From positions 1 through 64,000 of the forward strand of contig WHVA01000417.1 in assembly GCA_015179125.1 (NCBI GenBank): a stretch of 64,000 bases of DNA, written 5' to 3'. The notes under the pieces were generated by a model. The model ran no database searches. It was not told where the DNA came from and worked only from the letters and a program-made list of their open reading frames with translations. Below, one piece after another: positions 1 to 14,354 of this stretch. This stretch comes from Gautieria morchelliformis (Eukaryota; Basidiomycota; Agaricomycetes; Gomphales; Gomphaceae). Position 1 is the first letter of the stretch. Each line of letters begins with the position of its first letter. A program made the translations under genes and the position numbers.

Positions 1-1369
<1,369 letters not shown>

Positions 1370-3817
1370 AATTGTAATGACGTTCAGCTTCGTCCAACGA
1401 CTTTCTGTATTTGGAATTAACTGTTCATCCGGCAATGAAATTGATACAGGGTGCACTGCCAGCTGCGGTACCCTCTGTCTCTCCCTACTCAGTATAGCTA
1501 CCTTTCTTCGACTCTGCCTTGTATATATCTGTTCCCAGTTTATGACCCGAACGGGATGTAATTCGACGTCGCAACATCTGTTCAACGTTCTCCGTTTCCT
1601 GTGTGCTATTTAATTAGTAAGCTAAGTAAGTCTATTACAGAGACAGTTCGACATGACATCGGGAAGCAAATTGAACGTAGGAACCTTTGCTTAAGGATCA
1701 CTCTATGGAAAGCTCACTGACACTGAACCTTTCGTCGCCGTCGTTGGTACCACGATTGAATCAATCCCATTCTGTCTGTCCAGCGTGCTTCCTCCACAAC
1801 GTAGCATCAGCGTTGTTCGTTTTTAGTTCGAAAAAAAAGCTTATGTTATAGGAGCATCCATCTATGTTGGAAAGAAAGGCCGAGCTTGTCTCGCGCGAGT
1901 CGCGACATGCATCGAGGTACATCGTACAAAGTAACCGCCAGTTGATCAGGGCTCCGTGTTGAAGATGAACTCAGCTCGACTAGTTGCTGTGTGAGGCCGT
2001 GAACTGCACGTGCACAACCAATACCCCCACGCACGAGCGGCAGTCTGAGAGAATGATCACGGGTGTTAATATGACTGCAGCGTACCGACTCATTGAGTTA
2101 GGCAAACAGAACCTCGAGGAAGGGAGGACCAGCGATGATCGATGACGACGCATAGAAATGTACAATTTCAAATTGACTTCTGCAGACAATGCCTTCGGCA
2201 GAAAGAGTGGCCGGAACGAGAACATCGGAGAGTAGATCTCGTGGCGAAGATATCATCCTTCCAATGCCGCCAAGCTATGAGTAACGGAAAGAAGTCCCAG
2301 TACGATGCAGCAGAGGGGCTAGGTGGCAGCAGGGTTTTCGGTCCATCTGAAACAGTTGATCGTCGTCTAGTGACACTACTAGCAAGCTGAGGGCTGTTCC
2401 AGTTAAACAAGGGGATGCACCAGCGGAATATGCCACTATAGCGCTAAAGAGTAACGAGGGCGTGCCCAGATCTGTGTTTACTGTAATATCAAAAGACCTG
2501 CGGACATAGTGTTTCAGGAGTTGTTAGACAAAGGACGAGATCAAACAGCCTTAGAATCATAAAGGTCGGCTATGCCCGACACACTAAGTATTTTGTTACA
2601 GACCTGCAGTTCAGCGGCGGTGGCGGGATGTCAGAAGATACAGTAGGGCCTGGGATACCAACTTAGCCGACATGCAAAGGACCACCAGAAAATGAAAAGG
2701 CTTGGTCATGGTTGGGCATTCCCCACTGAGTAGAGCATGGTTTGGCATGCATAGGATGATGGTACAGGCAGAAGGTAGCTGCGGGGAATATGCTGCGGAC
2801 TAGGTATGTACCCCGTGACTTGAGGTGACTTGAGGTCCTTGGTCGGCAACAACGATTGGATACGGATGTGCGTGGGAACAAAAGGGTCAGTATTCAGGCT
2901 GTGGCTCGTGCGGTATGAAGAGGCCGTAGCGTGTTCGACTAACCAGCCGTGGTGATGATGATCTGCACCGAACAAATATATGTCTGCCGCATAGACAGGG
3001 CCAAAGTCAACCTGAAAATTTGATTGGGTATGGATATCATACAATGTTAAGTATTGATGATAAAACTCGGAATCAAAGCGCTTGGGCGAGTAAAGCTTTC
3101 TAGCGAGATTAAAGGTTTGAGCTTCCCTACCGTACACAGCTCTCGACGTAGTGTTCCCACTCCCCACTGAATATTGAAAGGTTTGTCGCCCGCTTGACCA
3201 AGAATTTTCCCGTCATGTTTGAGGATGATATGTGTGGACTAATAAGGGTCAACCGTGACCTCTTCGGCTGCTGATTCGGGTTCTACTAGCCTCTAACCTG
3301 CTTGCGTACCATATTCTCCCTGCAGTACCAGTGCGCGTGGTACACAATCTATTCCGAATTGGGAGCGTATATGCCAGTTGTTCCCCTCACCACTGCCAGT
3401 CGCCTTTCGAACGCAGTCCCTCTTTTTTTTCGACGACGATAGGGGCGGAATGGGATGGGTTTCTTCTCATCGAGAAAGGCAGAACCAACTCCACTCCCAG
3501 CATCAGAGGCTACGTCAAGCAAGGCCATTCGCTCCAGATTCGTACGTTTCTGTCGACTTCTTGCACTATGCATTTCTATCTCACCTCACTGATCCAGTAT
3601 GACAAGAACAAGCGCATCTCAGCCCGTTCCTCGTATAGTCCACCCGCTCCCCCTCCATTGCCTTCGTTACCTGTGTGCAGAGAAGCCGCCGTTTTCAACC
3701 AATCGCCGGAAACCCCAGGGCGTCAGGCGTCCGCAGATGCTCTCACGTATGCGTTGATGCCTCATTTCCTACTATTCTTATAATGATGTCCCTTGCGCCT
3801 CTCCTTCACCCCTCAGC
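1370..3817. other. Intergenic, no supported gene
   Basis: About 2.4 kb between PKC1 and the next gene. The 3' UTR of PKC1 must lie at its left end. One open frame of 153 codons on the - strand (2706-3167) contains a HHHH run and no recognisable domain or splice partner, so I do not call it. The right end (about 3599-3752) could be an upstream exon of the next gene. Confidence 0.5.
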
Positions 3818-5423
3818 ATGAGCCTCGCTCAGAGGCTTAACGAGTTGGCTGTGGCAAATGCAGACAATCTCCTCAAGTGAGTAATGTCCCCATCGTCTCT
3901 ATATCAACCGACTGACGGTTGGTTCGGACAACGAAGCGACGAGGAGTATCGTCTGTTGCGCCAGAACCTTTTCGAGCGGTTCTCTGCTGGTTCAGACATG
4001 CCGACCGAAGCTCCTGTGGTCCCCATATCCCCCGTGGTACGCACCCGCGGTATGACTTCTCCCTTCTCACCCAATGCAAACAATAATACCTATTCGCAAC
4101 CAAGTAGATTCACATCACCGTGTCACACGCCGCCCTTCCGCAGACTCTCAACGCTCCATAGCTACTACCATGTCTTCCCTCTTTCGCCGCGCTACAGGTC
4201 GTTCGAGATCCCCAGCTTCCCCAAACCTCTCCAGATCTGGCTCTGTCGGAGGTTCAGTCTCCTCACACCAACACTCAATTCGTTCCCCGCATGATGCAAC
4301 GTCGGTGCACTCCCGTCCCTCCTTCTCCTATAAGACACCGCGTTCGCCGGGTTACTCGCGATCTATCTCCCGTCAGACATCTGACGATTCTCTCATGAGC
4401 ACCTCCCAAGCAGGCTCAACTTCTGCGTCTGTGACACACGATATGCGCAGCGTTATGACTCGTCATCGTATATTCGGTGGCAATTCTGGAAATTATGCGT
4501 CCTCTATCTCCTCCCGCACTACCACGCGCTCTGCCAAACCACCTTCATCCTTTCACCTTCGCCAGCCTGTCTCGTTTCCCCGCATCCCCCCACGCACACA
4601 CGAGGACGATGATGACAACGAACATCCCAAATCCGCTGCAGAACTCCGCGAAGAGATTGGGAATGTTGAGTGCGAAGGTCGCAAGTTGCTCGATGCATTC
4701 AATGGGTTGGAGCTTACCGCTCTTACGAAATCTCAGGCAGTGGGCTCCGTGAATGCGCTACTGGATGCAAGCCCAAATGCACGCCGACTGAGTATTTATT
4801 CCGAGTCTATGACATTTTCCACTGCTGGCTCATCAAATACCCTGGTCCCCGAGCGGGCTACGTCCATGCGAAAACAGGCGCATGGGAAAATACACGCCGT
4901 CCCGCTGGTTGCGCAGCCTGTTAACCTTAAACGCAAGCCCTCCGTCGTCAATTCCATTACGGGATCCTTCAAATCATCTACCTCTGACCTGCGCAGCGGC
5001 TTCATGTCTGTCCCACCTTCTTTGTATAACTCACGTTCCGCACGTTCCTCGCCGAACTTGTTGCCTTCGGCGTTACCCCCGCCTCCTCCTGTGCCCGCAC
5101 TCCCTATCTCAGCGTTGAACCCCAGTCCGTCCTTGCTTAAGAAGCGGCCATCACTCATGCGACAACAGAGACAGACCACCCCCAGCACAATCAGCCCCTC
5201 TCGTGGGCGGCATACACCTCCACCTATACATGTCTCACGACTAGCACCGCCGTCGAAACGTCCGAGCGCAACCACAGATCCAGTGCTGCGTGCAGTCGAA
5301 GCGGAGCTTGCCGACATACGACGGCGCAAAGCAGACGTATCTATGCGATACGAGCGCCGTCTGGACTTTCTACGAGCGAAATTGAAAAGTGCCGAAATTC
5401 GGGAACGGCTGATCAAGAAGTGA
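3818..5423 (+). CDS. Ser/Arg-rich hypothetical protein with C-terminal coiled coil
   Basis: Three exons (3818-3876, 3937-4049, 4108-5423) sum to 1488 nt, or 495 aa, in one frame. I do not recognise a domain. The N-terminal ~60 residues look folded and charged (NELAVANADN, EEYRLLRQNLFERF). The middle is a long low-complexity Ser/Arg/Pro region with repeated RSRSPASP-like phosphosite patterns. A short acidic/helical block around residue 220 contains AAELREEIGN. The last ~45 residues form a charged helix (RAVEAELADIRRRK) likely to be a coiled coil. The start is uncertain. An upstream exon ending near 3752 joins in phase to 3818 across a 64-bp GT..AG intron, which would place residues such as RQASADALT before the Met chosen here. 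It is probably a cytoplasmic scaffold or cytoskeletal protein, which is inference only. Confidence 0.75.
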
Positions 5424-7399
5424 GCGCGGGGCGACAGTGGTTTTGGGTAGTTTTTTTGGGTTGCTAATTGTTGGATCTTGATGTTTGGTGCTATGCTTAT
5501 GTGTTTCGTACTAGTATGTGCTCAGGATGTGTGTACAAATGTACTGGTCCTTTTGGATATGGTAGAAGCTCTCAGTTGCTATACAGTATGCGGCCGGATT
5601 GGCGTTATGCCATTAGACAGACTTAGAGTAAGCACTGTTAACTAAGTAACTAATAAGTATCAGTGCATTGTGAATTAACCTTGGCGTCTGTGAAAGATTT
5701 TCAACTTCATTGGAGAAACAACAAATACTGTACAATACTGCACGTAGTATGTTTGAGCAATGGGCGTACGGGGAGAAATGCATGGCATGATTTCATAGTG
5801 CTGCTGATTCTGTTGTGAGTTTGGGCACTTCCAGGATGACCATCTAATCATATTAGGTAGACATCCCCTTTGGTTTCCAACCTTACTCGCAACCGTTCCG
5901 GACGATCGTTTGCCACCGAGTCGAGCTGCCCATATCTGGCCTCTTATCCCTGCTGTGTTTAATCTTGTGTTGGCGTAGAGACACCACCTTACTGTTCGAT
6001 CTGTTTTCTCAGCGAGTCATTCAGCCTAACTAGGTGGCAAGCTCGAAAATATAACCCTTACTGTAACGCAAAACAGTTTGAGGAGCGGGCTCGGAGGCAT
6101 CGCACAAGATCCATATGAAGGTTTACATTGTATCCGAACGATCAAGGATAGCCGTTAGCGTGTTTGAGCATGGTTGTCACTATACCACACTGCGAGGGAT
6201 CTGTATTACCTGGGATTATTGTACCGGCAGCGAACTAAGGTCAAGGTTGCCTGTAATGCAGAATGTTTTGTCGATCGGATGGGATTTCCTGACCGATATT
6301 CTGTTTTCGTCCCGCGTTTCTCACACTAAACACCTGTAAAGAAAGAAATGATCGATACCAGTTACTCTTAGTGTTAAAAGCCGAATCGATTCAGCTCACA
6401 GAGGAATAACCCGGACTTATATCCCGGATACCGATTCCTTCACCAGGAGACCCTTACATAGTAGATATTTAATTTAGCTGTAAGCGTTCTCGAGAACCCA
6501 TATACACTGAAGCTCATCTCGATGCGGATAACAAGACGACAGCCAATCGACGATCTAAACCGCTGCACTCGATTTCAGTGTCCGGGTAAACTAGAGCGTG
6601 AAGCATCTTGTTTGAGCCACCCATCTTGATCCGAAAGATTCCCGCAAGGCGTTGCCGCGTCTACATCTCCATGGTTAGACCGGCCCCGAATCCATTTGAA
6701 TTTTTGTATGCGATATGGCCACCAGATTGCCGCACAGGCGAGGCAACCATAGATCACAGCCTATCACAGGACTCCGAACTCTTGAGTTTGAGATATTTTT
6801 ACACGGTTAGTTATGGGCGACTTGAGGATAGAATTTCCTCGTACGCTGATGGTGTTGTTAGCGTAAACCTCCAGCCTCCAATCCGAGTGATCGTTCATAC
6901 TCTTTACCGTCTCGCTGTAGTCAACCAGCACGAGCGGTCCGAGATGGTTGGTATATGCAGGGGAGAGCACCTCGAATCTGCCTCAGCTTGTGATGACGTC
7001 TCGCCTCGTCTGCACGAAACAACAGACTCAGTCACGGCGTTGCTGGGAAGTTATTCCGCTTAGCATTGTAGCTAAAAGATGTTGTTAAGAGACTTGGAAG
7101 ATGAAATTCAAATGGTGACACTGATTACGTCATTGCGTCACGGGCGTTTGTCTATCCTTCATCAAGCCTCGAAACTCGACGTTGAGCACCGTGCCCGACA
7201 TCCCTCCTGGTAAGATTCATATCTCTGCGTATATATGGTGTGGAGAATGGTCTGCAGTCGGTTTCCTGAGGAGCGTAGCGTCCTGTTGGATGGATGGGCG
7301 GACGTACGACTGGATGACATGTCTGCGCAGGATTGCTGGGCGACTACTATACGAATTACTGACATTATTTGTTGTTTGCTGTAGAATCAAACTTTGGCC
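5424..7399. other. Intergenic, no supported gene
   Basis: About 2 kb between two same-strand genes. It is AT-richer than the flanking exons and has frequent stops in all frames. The longest frame (6608-7063, +) has no domain, no signal peptide and no splice continuation. The right end is the promoter of the uL23 gene. I see no tRNA, repeat or transposon in it. Confidence 0.5.
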
Positions 7400-8140
7400 A
7401 TGGCTGCTACAACAAAACCTGCCAAGGGCGGTAAAAAACGTAGGTCTTAATGACCTCTTCTCGTATGTATTTAACTGTTATATTTCAGCGGCCACCAAAC
7501 CGGCACCAACATCATCAACTGCCAAGGCAAAAAGTGCAAAGAAGGCCGCTCTGCAGGGGACACACTCTCATGCTGCGCGTAAGACACGTACTTCCGTTTC
7601 CTTCCACCGCCCCAAGGTCAGCTTCCCCTCGTGGAACATGTTCCTAGCCTGTCTCAATGCACAGTACAGACTCTTCGTTTGCCGCGGACACCGCGATACC
7701 CTCGGAAGTCCATCCCTCATACACCAAGGATGGACCAATTCAGGACCATTGTCAGGTACACGTGCCATTGCCGTCCCGCTCTCATGCGTCTCATCTCTTT
7801 CGCAGCCCTTTGAATACCGAGAGTGCAATGAAGAAGATTGAGGAGCACAACACGCTTGTGTTCATTGTAGACCTCAAGTCAAACAAGCGACAGATCAAGG
7901 ACGCAGTCAAGAAGTTGTACGATGTCCAGGCGGCTAAAATCAACACGTTGATCCGGTTTGTGCTCAGGTCTTTTCGGGGACGGCAGTGCTGACGTTGGAA
8001 TAGCCCGGATGGCAAGAAAAAGGCGTATGTCCGTTTAACTGCCGACCATGACGCACTGGACGTGGCGAATAAGGTTGGTTCTGACAGCAGCCCGAATAAA
8101 TCGTTTCGCTGACTGGTGCTCGTAGATTGGGTTTATCTAA
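7400..8140 (+). CDS. RPL25: 60S ribosomal protein uL23 (L23a/L25 type)
   Basis: This is the large-subunit protein uL23, which binds 25S rRNA beside the peptide exit tunnel and forms the docking site for SRP and NAC. Six exons (7400-7439, 7489-7616, 7670-7755, 7806-7955, 8004-8073, 8126-8140) total 489 nt, or 162 aa. The N-terminal ~55 residues are a Lys/Ala-rich extension typical of eukaryotic L23a, which carries the nuclear import signal. The conserved core follows: [52 protein letters not shown], and [19 protein letters not shown], ending IGFI. The final coding exon is only 15 nt but encodes the expected C-terminus. The many small introns near the 5' end are usual for fungal ribosomal protein genes. 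Confidence 0.97.
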
Positions 8141-8638
8141 TCGGTTGGGAGGGATTGGATGATGGTAGTTATGCTTTGTGCCTCCTTGCAGTATGTAAAG
8201 CGACCATGAAACCCATGCCATGCGACGATGATACCGTATCAACAAGTATTAATAGCCGTGAGAGTTGGCGAAGGTGGAGGCTAGCCGTCGACGTCGAAGC
8301 TCAGGCGTGTTGGCGGAACTACTAAGCTGAAACGAAGCAAGAAATATTCTTGAGCGAGCGTCCGTGTAGCGGTCAGGTTTCAACTTAGATAGATTAGTGC
8401 TGCGTGTCGGAGTTGGAAGACCGTGATGGGGCATGGCGGTGATACTTTACTTGTCCCTTTCTTCTTCGTGTTCTTCGTGTACCAGCTGCTGTCCGCAAGT
8501 GTTGTCTCTGCAAGCCTGTCGTCCGCAGGTCTGACGGTATAGATTCTACTGTAACCTCCCCGTCGGTTGCCAACTAGTATCTTCCAATAGCTAACCACAA
8601 CGGGCTCCCCGAACCACGCTCCTTTCTCGCAAGTTAAC
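8141..8638. other. Intergenic spacer
   Basis: The 3' flank of uL23 and the promoter of the mucin-like gene. No reading frame or repeat worth calling. Confidence 0.5.
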
Positions 8639-11600
8639 ATGTTAACTTTCTTCGTCCCTCTCCTCCTCGTGTCCACAGTTCATGCCAACATCAACCTCTC
8701 TCATGTTCGCCTCAAACGCATCGGTCATGCCTCCCACCCTGTTGCTCCCCGTGTAGGTCAAGCGAGGCAGCTCTCACTAGATCTCCTGGACGTCACGCCT
8801 ACAAACATCGGAGGTGCTCACACATTCTTAGCGATTGTGTTCATAAACTCACAAGTTGTTCAGATGTCTCCCATGCTATTCCGAGCTCATCTCCACCAAC
8901 TGACACGCCTTCCTCTTCGTCACCTCGTGCGTTGATATGGACATTGGTTTTACGAACTTCTCCCTCTGACGCTCAGGATTAGCTGCCAAAACAGACCAGC
9001 CAAGCTCTGACCCCAGCAAGGCAACTACCTCTCAAGGAAGTGGGGGTACTTCTAGTACGTCGTGAAGATTCTCTGACCGCCAATACTCACCTGATGGGTC
9101 TCTTCCCTTGTCCTACCAGCTCCATCCAGTTCAGACGTGCCTTCTCACACAGATTCTTCGGGAACTGCCAGTCCGACCCCGAGTGGTTCCAGCGGCTCTG
9201 GTGCACCATCTTTGAGTTCCGCGAGCGATCACTCTGCCCCAAAGGCCAGCCATACCAGCAGTATTCCGGTCTCGACTCCAGCAGACTCGAGTTCTGCCTC
9301 CACGCCGTCGAGTAGCGGTGGAGGTGGCATTCTTGGTCTCCCTCTCCCTAGTCTCAGCTTACCCGGCTTGTCTCTTTTATCCTCGTCGCAGAGCCAACCG
9401 ACGGCTGTCTCTTCGCCTTCCACGTCCACGTCTACCCATTCGCAGGGCCAAGGCCAATCGTCCAGTTCAGGCCCGACAGAAAGTACCATTCCCAAACCTA
9501 AACCCTCGACTTCCGCGTCCGTGCCTTCGGGCTCTGCTACTCCAAGTTCCTCGTCTTCGGGTAACGGTGGTCTCCTGTCCCTGCCGCCAATAGACTCTAT
9601 CATACCCACTCTCCTGCCATCACCCAGTAGCACTTCGCCATCTTCCACCAGTGCATCTCAGTCAAGTGGTACTAAGTCGCCTTCGAGTTCCTCGTCTTCG
9701 ACTAGCGATGGTCTCCTGGACCCAATAAAGTCTATCCTGACCCCTATCCTCCCGGGGCCTAGCGGTGCTTCGCCGTCTTCCACTAGTGCATCTCAGTCAA
9801 GTGGTGCTAATTCGCCTTCGAGTTCCGCGCCTTCGACTAGCGATGGTCTTCTGGACCCTATAAAGTCTATCCTGACCCCTATCCTCCCGGGGCCTAGCGG
9901 TGCTTCGTCATCTTCCACTAGTGCATCTCAGTCAAGTGGTGCTAATTCGCCTTCGAGTTCCGCGCCTTCGAGTAGCGATGGTCTCCTGCCCCTGCCGCCA
10001 ATAGGCTCTATCATATCCACTCTCCTGCCATCACCCAGTAGCACTTCGCCATCTTCCACCAGTGCATCTCAGTCAAGTGGTGCTAAGTCGCCTTCGAGTT
10101 CCGCGCCTTCGAGTGGTGGTGGTCTCCTGCCTCCGATAGGCACTATTTTCTCCACTGTCCTGCAACCACCTAGCACTGCTTCGTCATTTCCCGCGAGTGC
10201 TTCTCAGCCGGCAAGTGGTTCTGAGCCCTCGCCTTCTAGTTCCGCGCCTTCGAGTGGTGGTGGCCTTCTCCCAACAGTCACCCTGCCCTCTGTCCTGCCG
10301 GGACCTAGTAGTGCATCATCACCTTCCACAAGCGCATCCCAATCGGCGTCTGGTACACAGCCCCCACTGACCATTATCCCCACGTTTCTGCCGATTCCCA
10401 CAACAAGTAGCTCACAGAGCTCAGGTCAATCAGGAGGGTCGTCCAACGCCGTAGTTTCAAGCGTTACCTCGGGAGGGATTTCAACGGCCTCTACCACTGC
10501 GACAGCCGGTACGACAAGCTCAGGTCACAATGGCACCGTACTATCCATTCCAGGCTCCTCGCTCTTCCCGCCTGTGTCCTCCAGTACCCCGACGAGTCTC
10601 AGTACACTTAGTCAGCCCCAATCATCGACCCCCGTGAACTCGCGGTTCTCCTTCGTCACCGCGACAAGCCTTGTGGTTGCTTCGACACCGACCTCGACTC
10701 CCGCAGACACTCTGACGAACCCGGACGCAGCGCCGACAACTACGTCTGTGGTCTTACCTGTTGGTGCGAGTATGACTGCTAGCCCGACGAAACCGAGCAT
10801 CCCTGCCAGTCTCCCGACTCGCATCTATTCGCCGGACTCTGTCGACCCCGCCACGGACAGTGCCCAGATACAGGGCAAGATGCTTGTCAGCTTGTTGTTC
10901 GAAGAAAGTCTGAACTGGCACTTCATCAATGGGAGTGACCAGACGGTTGGCCAGATCTTTGCATACATGCCCCGGCTTCTGACCACTGCGTTGTCCCTCG
11001 GTGGTGAGTTTGCTATGGGTTGTTTATGACCTATCATTTTGTAATGACTGTGCCATAGATTCAAGCGTGAAAACATTAGCGCTTCAAGTGCAGATTCCAG
11101 ATGGGTGGGCTGGTAATATTGATACACTGGGTACTATGTACCTTTCCTACATTCCGCAAGACCAGGTGGACAATCTCTCCCAGATGATGCGCGCACCGAA
11201 TAGTCCTTTCTATACTCAACCGGGCATTCCTGGGGAACTTGCCAACCTTATCGTCCCGTCCTTCTCGTTGATGTCGGTCACACCGGGAGGGTCAAGCACG
11301 GCGACCACGGGCGCATCAACCTCTTCGAACAACAGCTCCAATCAGACACGAACCGATGCTATCATCGGCGTGTGTGCTGGCGTCGGCGGCATCGCTGCCC
11401 TAGTTGGTATCTGGTGGATGGTGCGGTACGTGCAGCGCAAGCAGGCAGTCAAGCACCGTCGCTTGAGCAATTTAAGCGACCCTAACATAAGCAATGGCGT
11501 ATATGGGACACAACACGATGATCGACGCACGAGCTTTTTCTATGCGGAGGATGAGTTGCGAGGGGGTTACACTCAGCCAGCTGGACCGTCCATTCAGCCT

Positions 11601-11708
11601 GTGCCACAACCCATGGACGGTAGTGTCATGCAGCAGCGATTAAGACCTGCCGTACAACATACACCTATTTCGGCGCCCGTTTTACAGCAGAACAGTTTGA
11701 ACTGGTAA
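8639..11708 (+). CDS. Ser/Thr-rich mucin-like single-pass membrane protein
   Basis: Five exons (8639-8813, 8864-8926, 8977-9054, 9120-11003, 11059-11708) sum to 2850 nt, or 949 aa. The N-terminus is a good signal peptide (TFFVPLLLVSTVHA). Residues ~60-680 are Ser/Thr/Pro-rich and include five to six imperfect repeats of 45-47 aa with cores such as DGLLDPIKSILTPILPGP. Next comes a folded block of about 130 aa (GKMLVSLLFEESLNW, LALQVQIPDGW, YIPQDQVDNL) just outside the membrane. A single transmembrane helix follows (IGVCAGVGGIAALVGIWWMV), then a basic stop-transfer RYVQRKQ and a cytoplasmic tail of ~100 aa. This architecture matches fungal signalling mucins or wall sensors (Msb2/Hkr1-like). The specific identity is inference. 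Heavy O-glycosylation is expected. Confidence 0.85.
9541..10320 (+). repeat. In-frame tandem repeat inside the mucin-like gene
   Basis: Imperfect tandem units with spacings of 141, 135, 135, 141 and 141 bp, measured between successive copies of the GGTCTCCTG-type motif at 9570, 9711, 9846, 9981, 10122 and 10263. All spacings are multiples of three, so copy-number change keeps the frame. The two central units are nearly identical. Confidence 0.85.
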
Positions 11709-12592
11709 TAGTCGACCCAAAAGTGCCGACAATCCACTTTTCTTCTCGATTTTTGTTCGGTTCGCTGGTTTGTTCGCCCTGCGCAACCTCTTATCTATGG
11801 GGCCAAGCTCCCTTTGTTCGTTATACATTTTATGTTTGTTTGTTTTTTCCCTCGAACCATTCTGTGCTTTCGCTGGTGCTTGTTTAATCGCTGTATATCT
11901 GGACAAGACGGTGACCGTACACTTTTCCTATGGATGACCCCGTGCATGGCATGGCGCCTTGCCTTATACCCTAGAGCGGGGGCATTTCTGGCGCAAGTAC
12001 CAGATCCACTTGCTACCCACCCTTCTCACCGTTCTTTCCAGCAACGTCCTCCTTTACGCCCTTATCATGATGACTCCTTTCGACTGGGTTCTTGTCGTGC
12101 TTACCCCGGGATTGTTATATATGACTTTGCTCATATCCTTCCCTCCAATTATCCCTGACTTACAGCAGCGATAGAATGAATAAGAAATTTGTATGCGCGC
12201 CAGGCTCTCTGGGTTTTCCACGGGTTGGCGCACACTTATAACGATGAGCGTGGCGCTAGCAATAATTGCTAGGTTGGCGAGTGGCACCACCAATATGCGG
12301 GCATGTTGCAAGCTTGAGACAGCTTCATTTGATCACCTACAGTCAATGGCGCAATGGCGTATAATTTAAACGGGTTCAAACCTAAATGATTACCTACACT
12401 CACTACTAGCAGCAAATATAGGCACGTTAATACCTGGCAAGCTCACTACTGAGTATATTGATTCCGAGTTCTGCATGCATGCAGCGCCGCAGGGTGCTCG
12501 AAATAATTACTTGCAGATATTAGGAACCTGGACTCTGACTGAGTCAGGTGTACTGGGCGAGTGCCTTCCAAGGTCGTCGAGGTAAGGCCCCT
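11709..12592. other. Convergent intergenic region
   Basis: Lies between the 3' ends of the mucin-like gene (+) and ZNG1 (-), so it holds two 3' UTRs and terminators. The first ~200 bp are T-rich on the + strand. There is a small TGCATGCATGCA palindrome near 12472. No gene seen. Confidence 0.5.
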
Positions 12593-14354
12593 TCATGGAG
12601 TAGGATCTGTAACTAGTCTCCTCAAACTGCCCTCCACCATCTCATCCAGCCCCTTGCCTATGAAGACCAGTTTGCCTATTGGCGGTCCGTACATATCCAG
12701 CGTGGGGTTTGGTAATTTTGAGACTTCATATAAGCTACGTACCCCCTGTAGCATAAACGCCTCTCCTCGTTCGTTCCACCAGATGCCTTTGCAGCGCAAA
12801 ATCTCCACGCCAGATTCTGGACTACTCGCGCCTTCTTCACCAGCGTTTCGATGGATCGAGAGCCGTTGGACATCGGAGGTGACGCCGTCGAGAGTGTTAG
12901 AATAATACCGATCACGAGGTATTGAATTCTCCCATAAAACGCTACGAATCCACTCGTCGAGGGCGATAATTTGGGTTTCATTTAGTGGACCAGGTAAATT
13001 GGCAATGATGCTTGATATACCAGCATGCTTCCCCTCGAGTGATAGGTGTCCTTCATGGCTATGTTTATGATTTGAGCAATTTTCATGTTCATCACAACAT
13101 ATCTCTCTCGAGCCATCCTGCAAAAATACCGGAGATCCCTCACTATACGCTCCTATTCCCATGACTTTGGACAAGTCAATCTGCGTGCGAACAGTCCTGT
13201 AGATGGGAATCGAAGGGTTCAGGCGACGGAGTATGGATTCTGTTTTGACAAGGTCAGCTTCGGAGGTGAGATCCGCCTTGTTGAGCAGTAGAACGTCCGC
13301 AGCAGCAACCTGCCTTTATAGGAGTTTCAGTGAATTTAAAATATGAAAACATGGACGAAGTGGATGACTGATAACCATTGAATTGTCCTTACCGAAGACT
13401 GTGCTTGATTCCATCGGACTCAGTATCCTCCTGGATTTGCTAGACAAACAATCATGAGTAAATCTTCTGGTCCTAGAACAATGAAGTCTGGCGTACCTTT
13501 TCACCGAAAACGGCATCAACGACACAAATTACTCCATCAAGATATATGTCCTTTCCTAATCCCAGGGCAAATTCCTCGTTCTGCCAGAACATTGCGGCGA
13601 TGGGACCTATCTACAGGTAATGCTGCAAACGCGCAATAAGTTGGCTAAACACTGACCTGGATCTGCAAGTCCAGTAGTTTCAAGCAAGATGTGATCAAAT
13701 CTGCCCTTGCGACTCATGAGTTTCTCAATAGCAGCTACGCCGCTATCTTTAATGCTACAACAGAGACAGCCGTTGGCGAGCTCAAGGAATTCCTCAGGTG
13801 CTTCCTCCAAGTTGTCGTCAGGGTTTTCGGCAGAAGCAATTTTGATGGCCTTTGCTGCTCAACAAGACGTATAACTCATTCGGAACGACAGGAGAGACAC
13901 AAATTCTGACCTTCGATATCCTGGGAAAAGCAGAATGTGAGCCTAGGCGAAAACGGGTCGACGAAGTATGCACAGCTGTATCACCAAATTCGTTCATGAT
14001 TACAGCTATTCGATAGCCATGTCGCTCAGTAAGAATCCGTCTAGGAGATCCCACGTTGAACAACTCTAGTACGACCTAAGAAACAAGACCCACCTCAAGA
14101 GTGTCGATTTCCCTGTATCGTCAGTCATATAGTGAGTCATAAAGCCACGTTTACCCATTCACTGTCATTACCTGCGCCAAGAAAGCCACATATGAGAGTA
14201 ATGGGCACCCTTGTGTTTTCAAGTTGTGGCTGAATGAGCTCATCCAATGTATCTATCAGGATGCTTGCGACCGCGTACTGTAGTTTTAAAATAATGGTTA
14301 AAAATATAGAACCATAGCTTGAACGTACGGCACTTCGTCCTCCTGAACGTCCAT
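12593..14354 (-). CDS. ZNG1: Zinc-regulated GTPase metalloprotein activator (COG0523/CobW family)
   Basis: A GTP-dependent zinc chaperone of the G3E P-loop family, which in fungi and animals delivers zinc to methionine aminopeptidase. Nine exons (high to low: 14329-14354, 14172-14263, 14094-14112, 13974-14040, 13911-13920, 13657-13854, 13497-13606, 13393-13439, 12593-13313) sum to 1290 nt, or 429 aa. The Walker A motif is GFLGAGKSTLL around residue 40. The metal-binding CxCC is in NGCLCC at residues 99-104. Further family motifs are [36 protein letters not shown] and LLLNKADL. A His-rich metal-binding stretch ([14 protein letters not shown]) sits in the linker before the C-terminal CobW_C domain ([18 protein letters not shown]). 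The start MDVQEDEVP matches the short acidic N-terminus of the family. One exon is only 10 nt. Confidence 0.93.

Noticed and set aside
2706-3167. 153-codon - strand frame with HHHH
   Set aside because: No domain, no neighbouring exon and no homologue I recognise. Length alone is not enough.
12344-12383. tRNA-like A- and B-box words (TGGCGCAATGG and GGGTTCAAACC)
   Set aside because: The boxes are only ~26 nt apart and no acceptor stem pairs. Too short for a tRNA.
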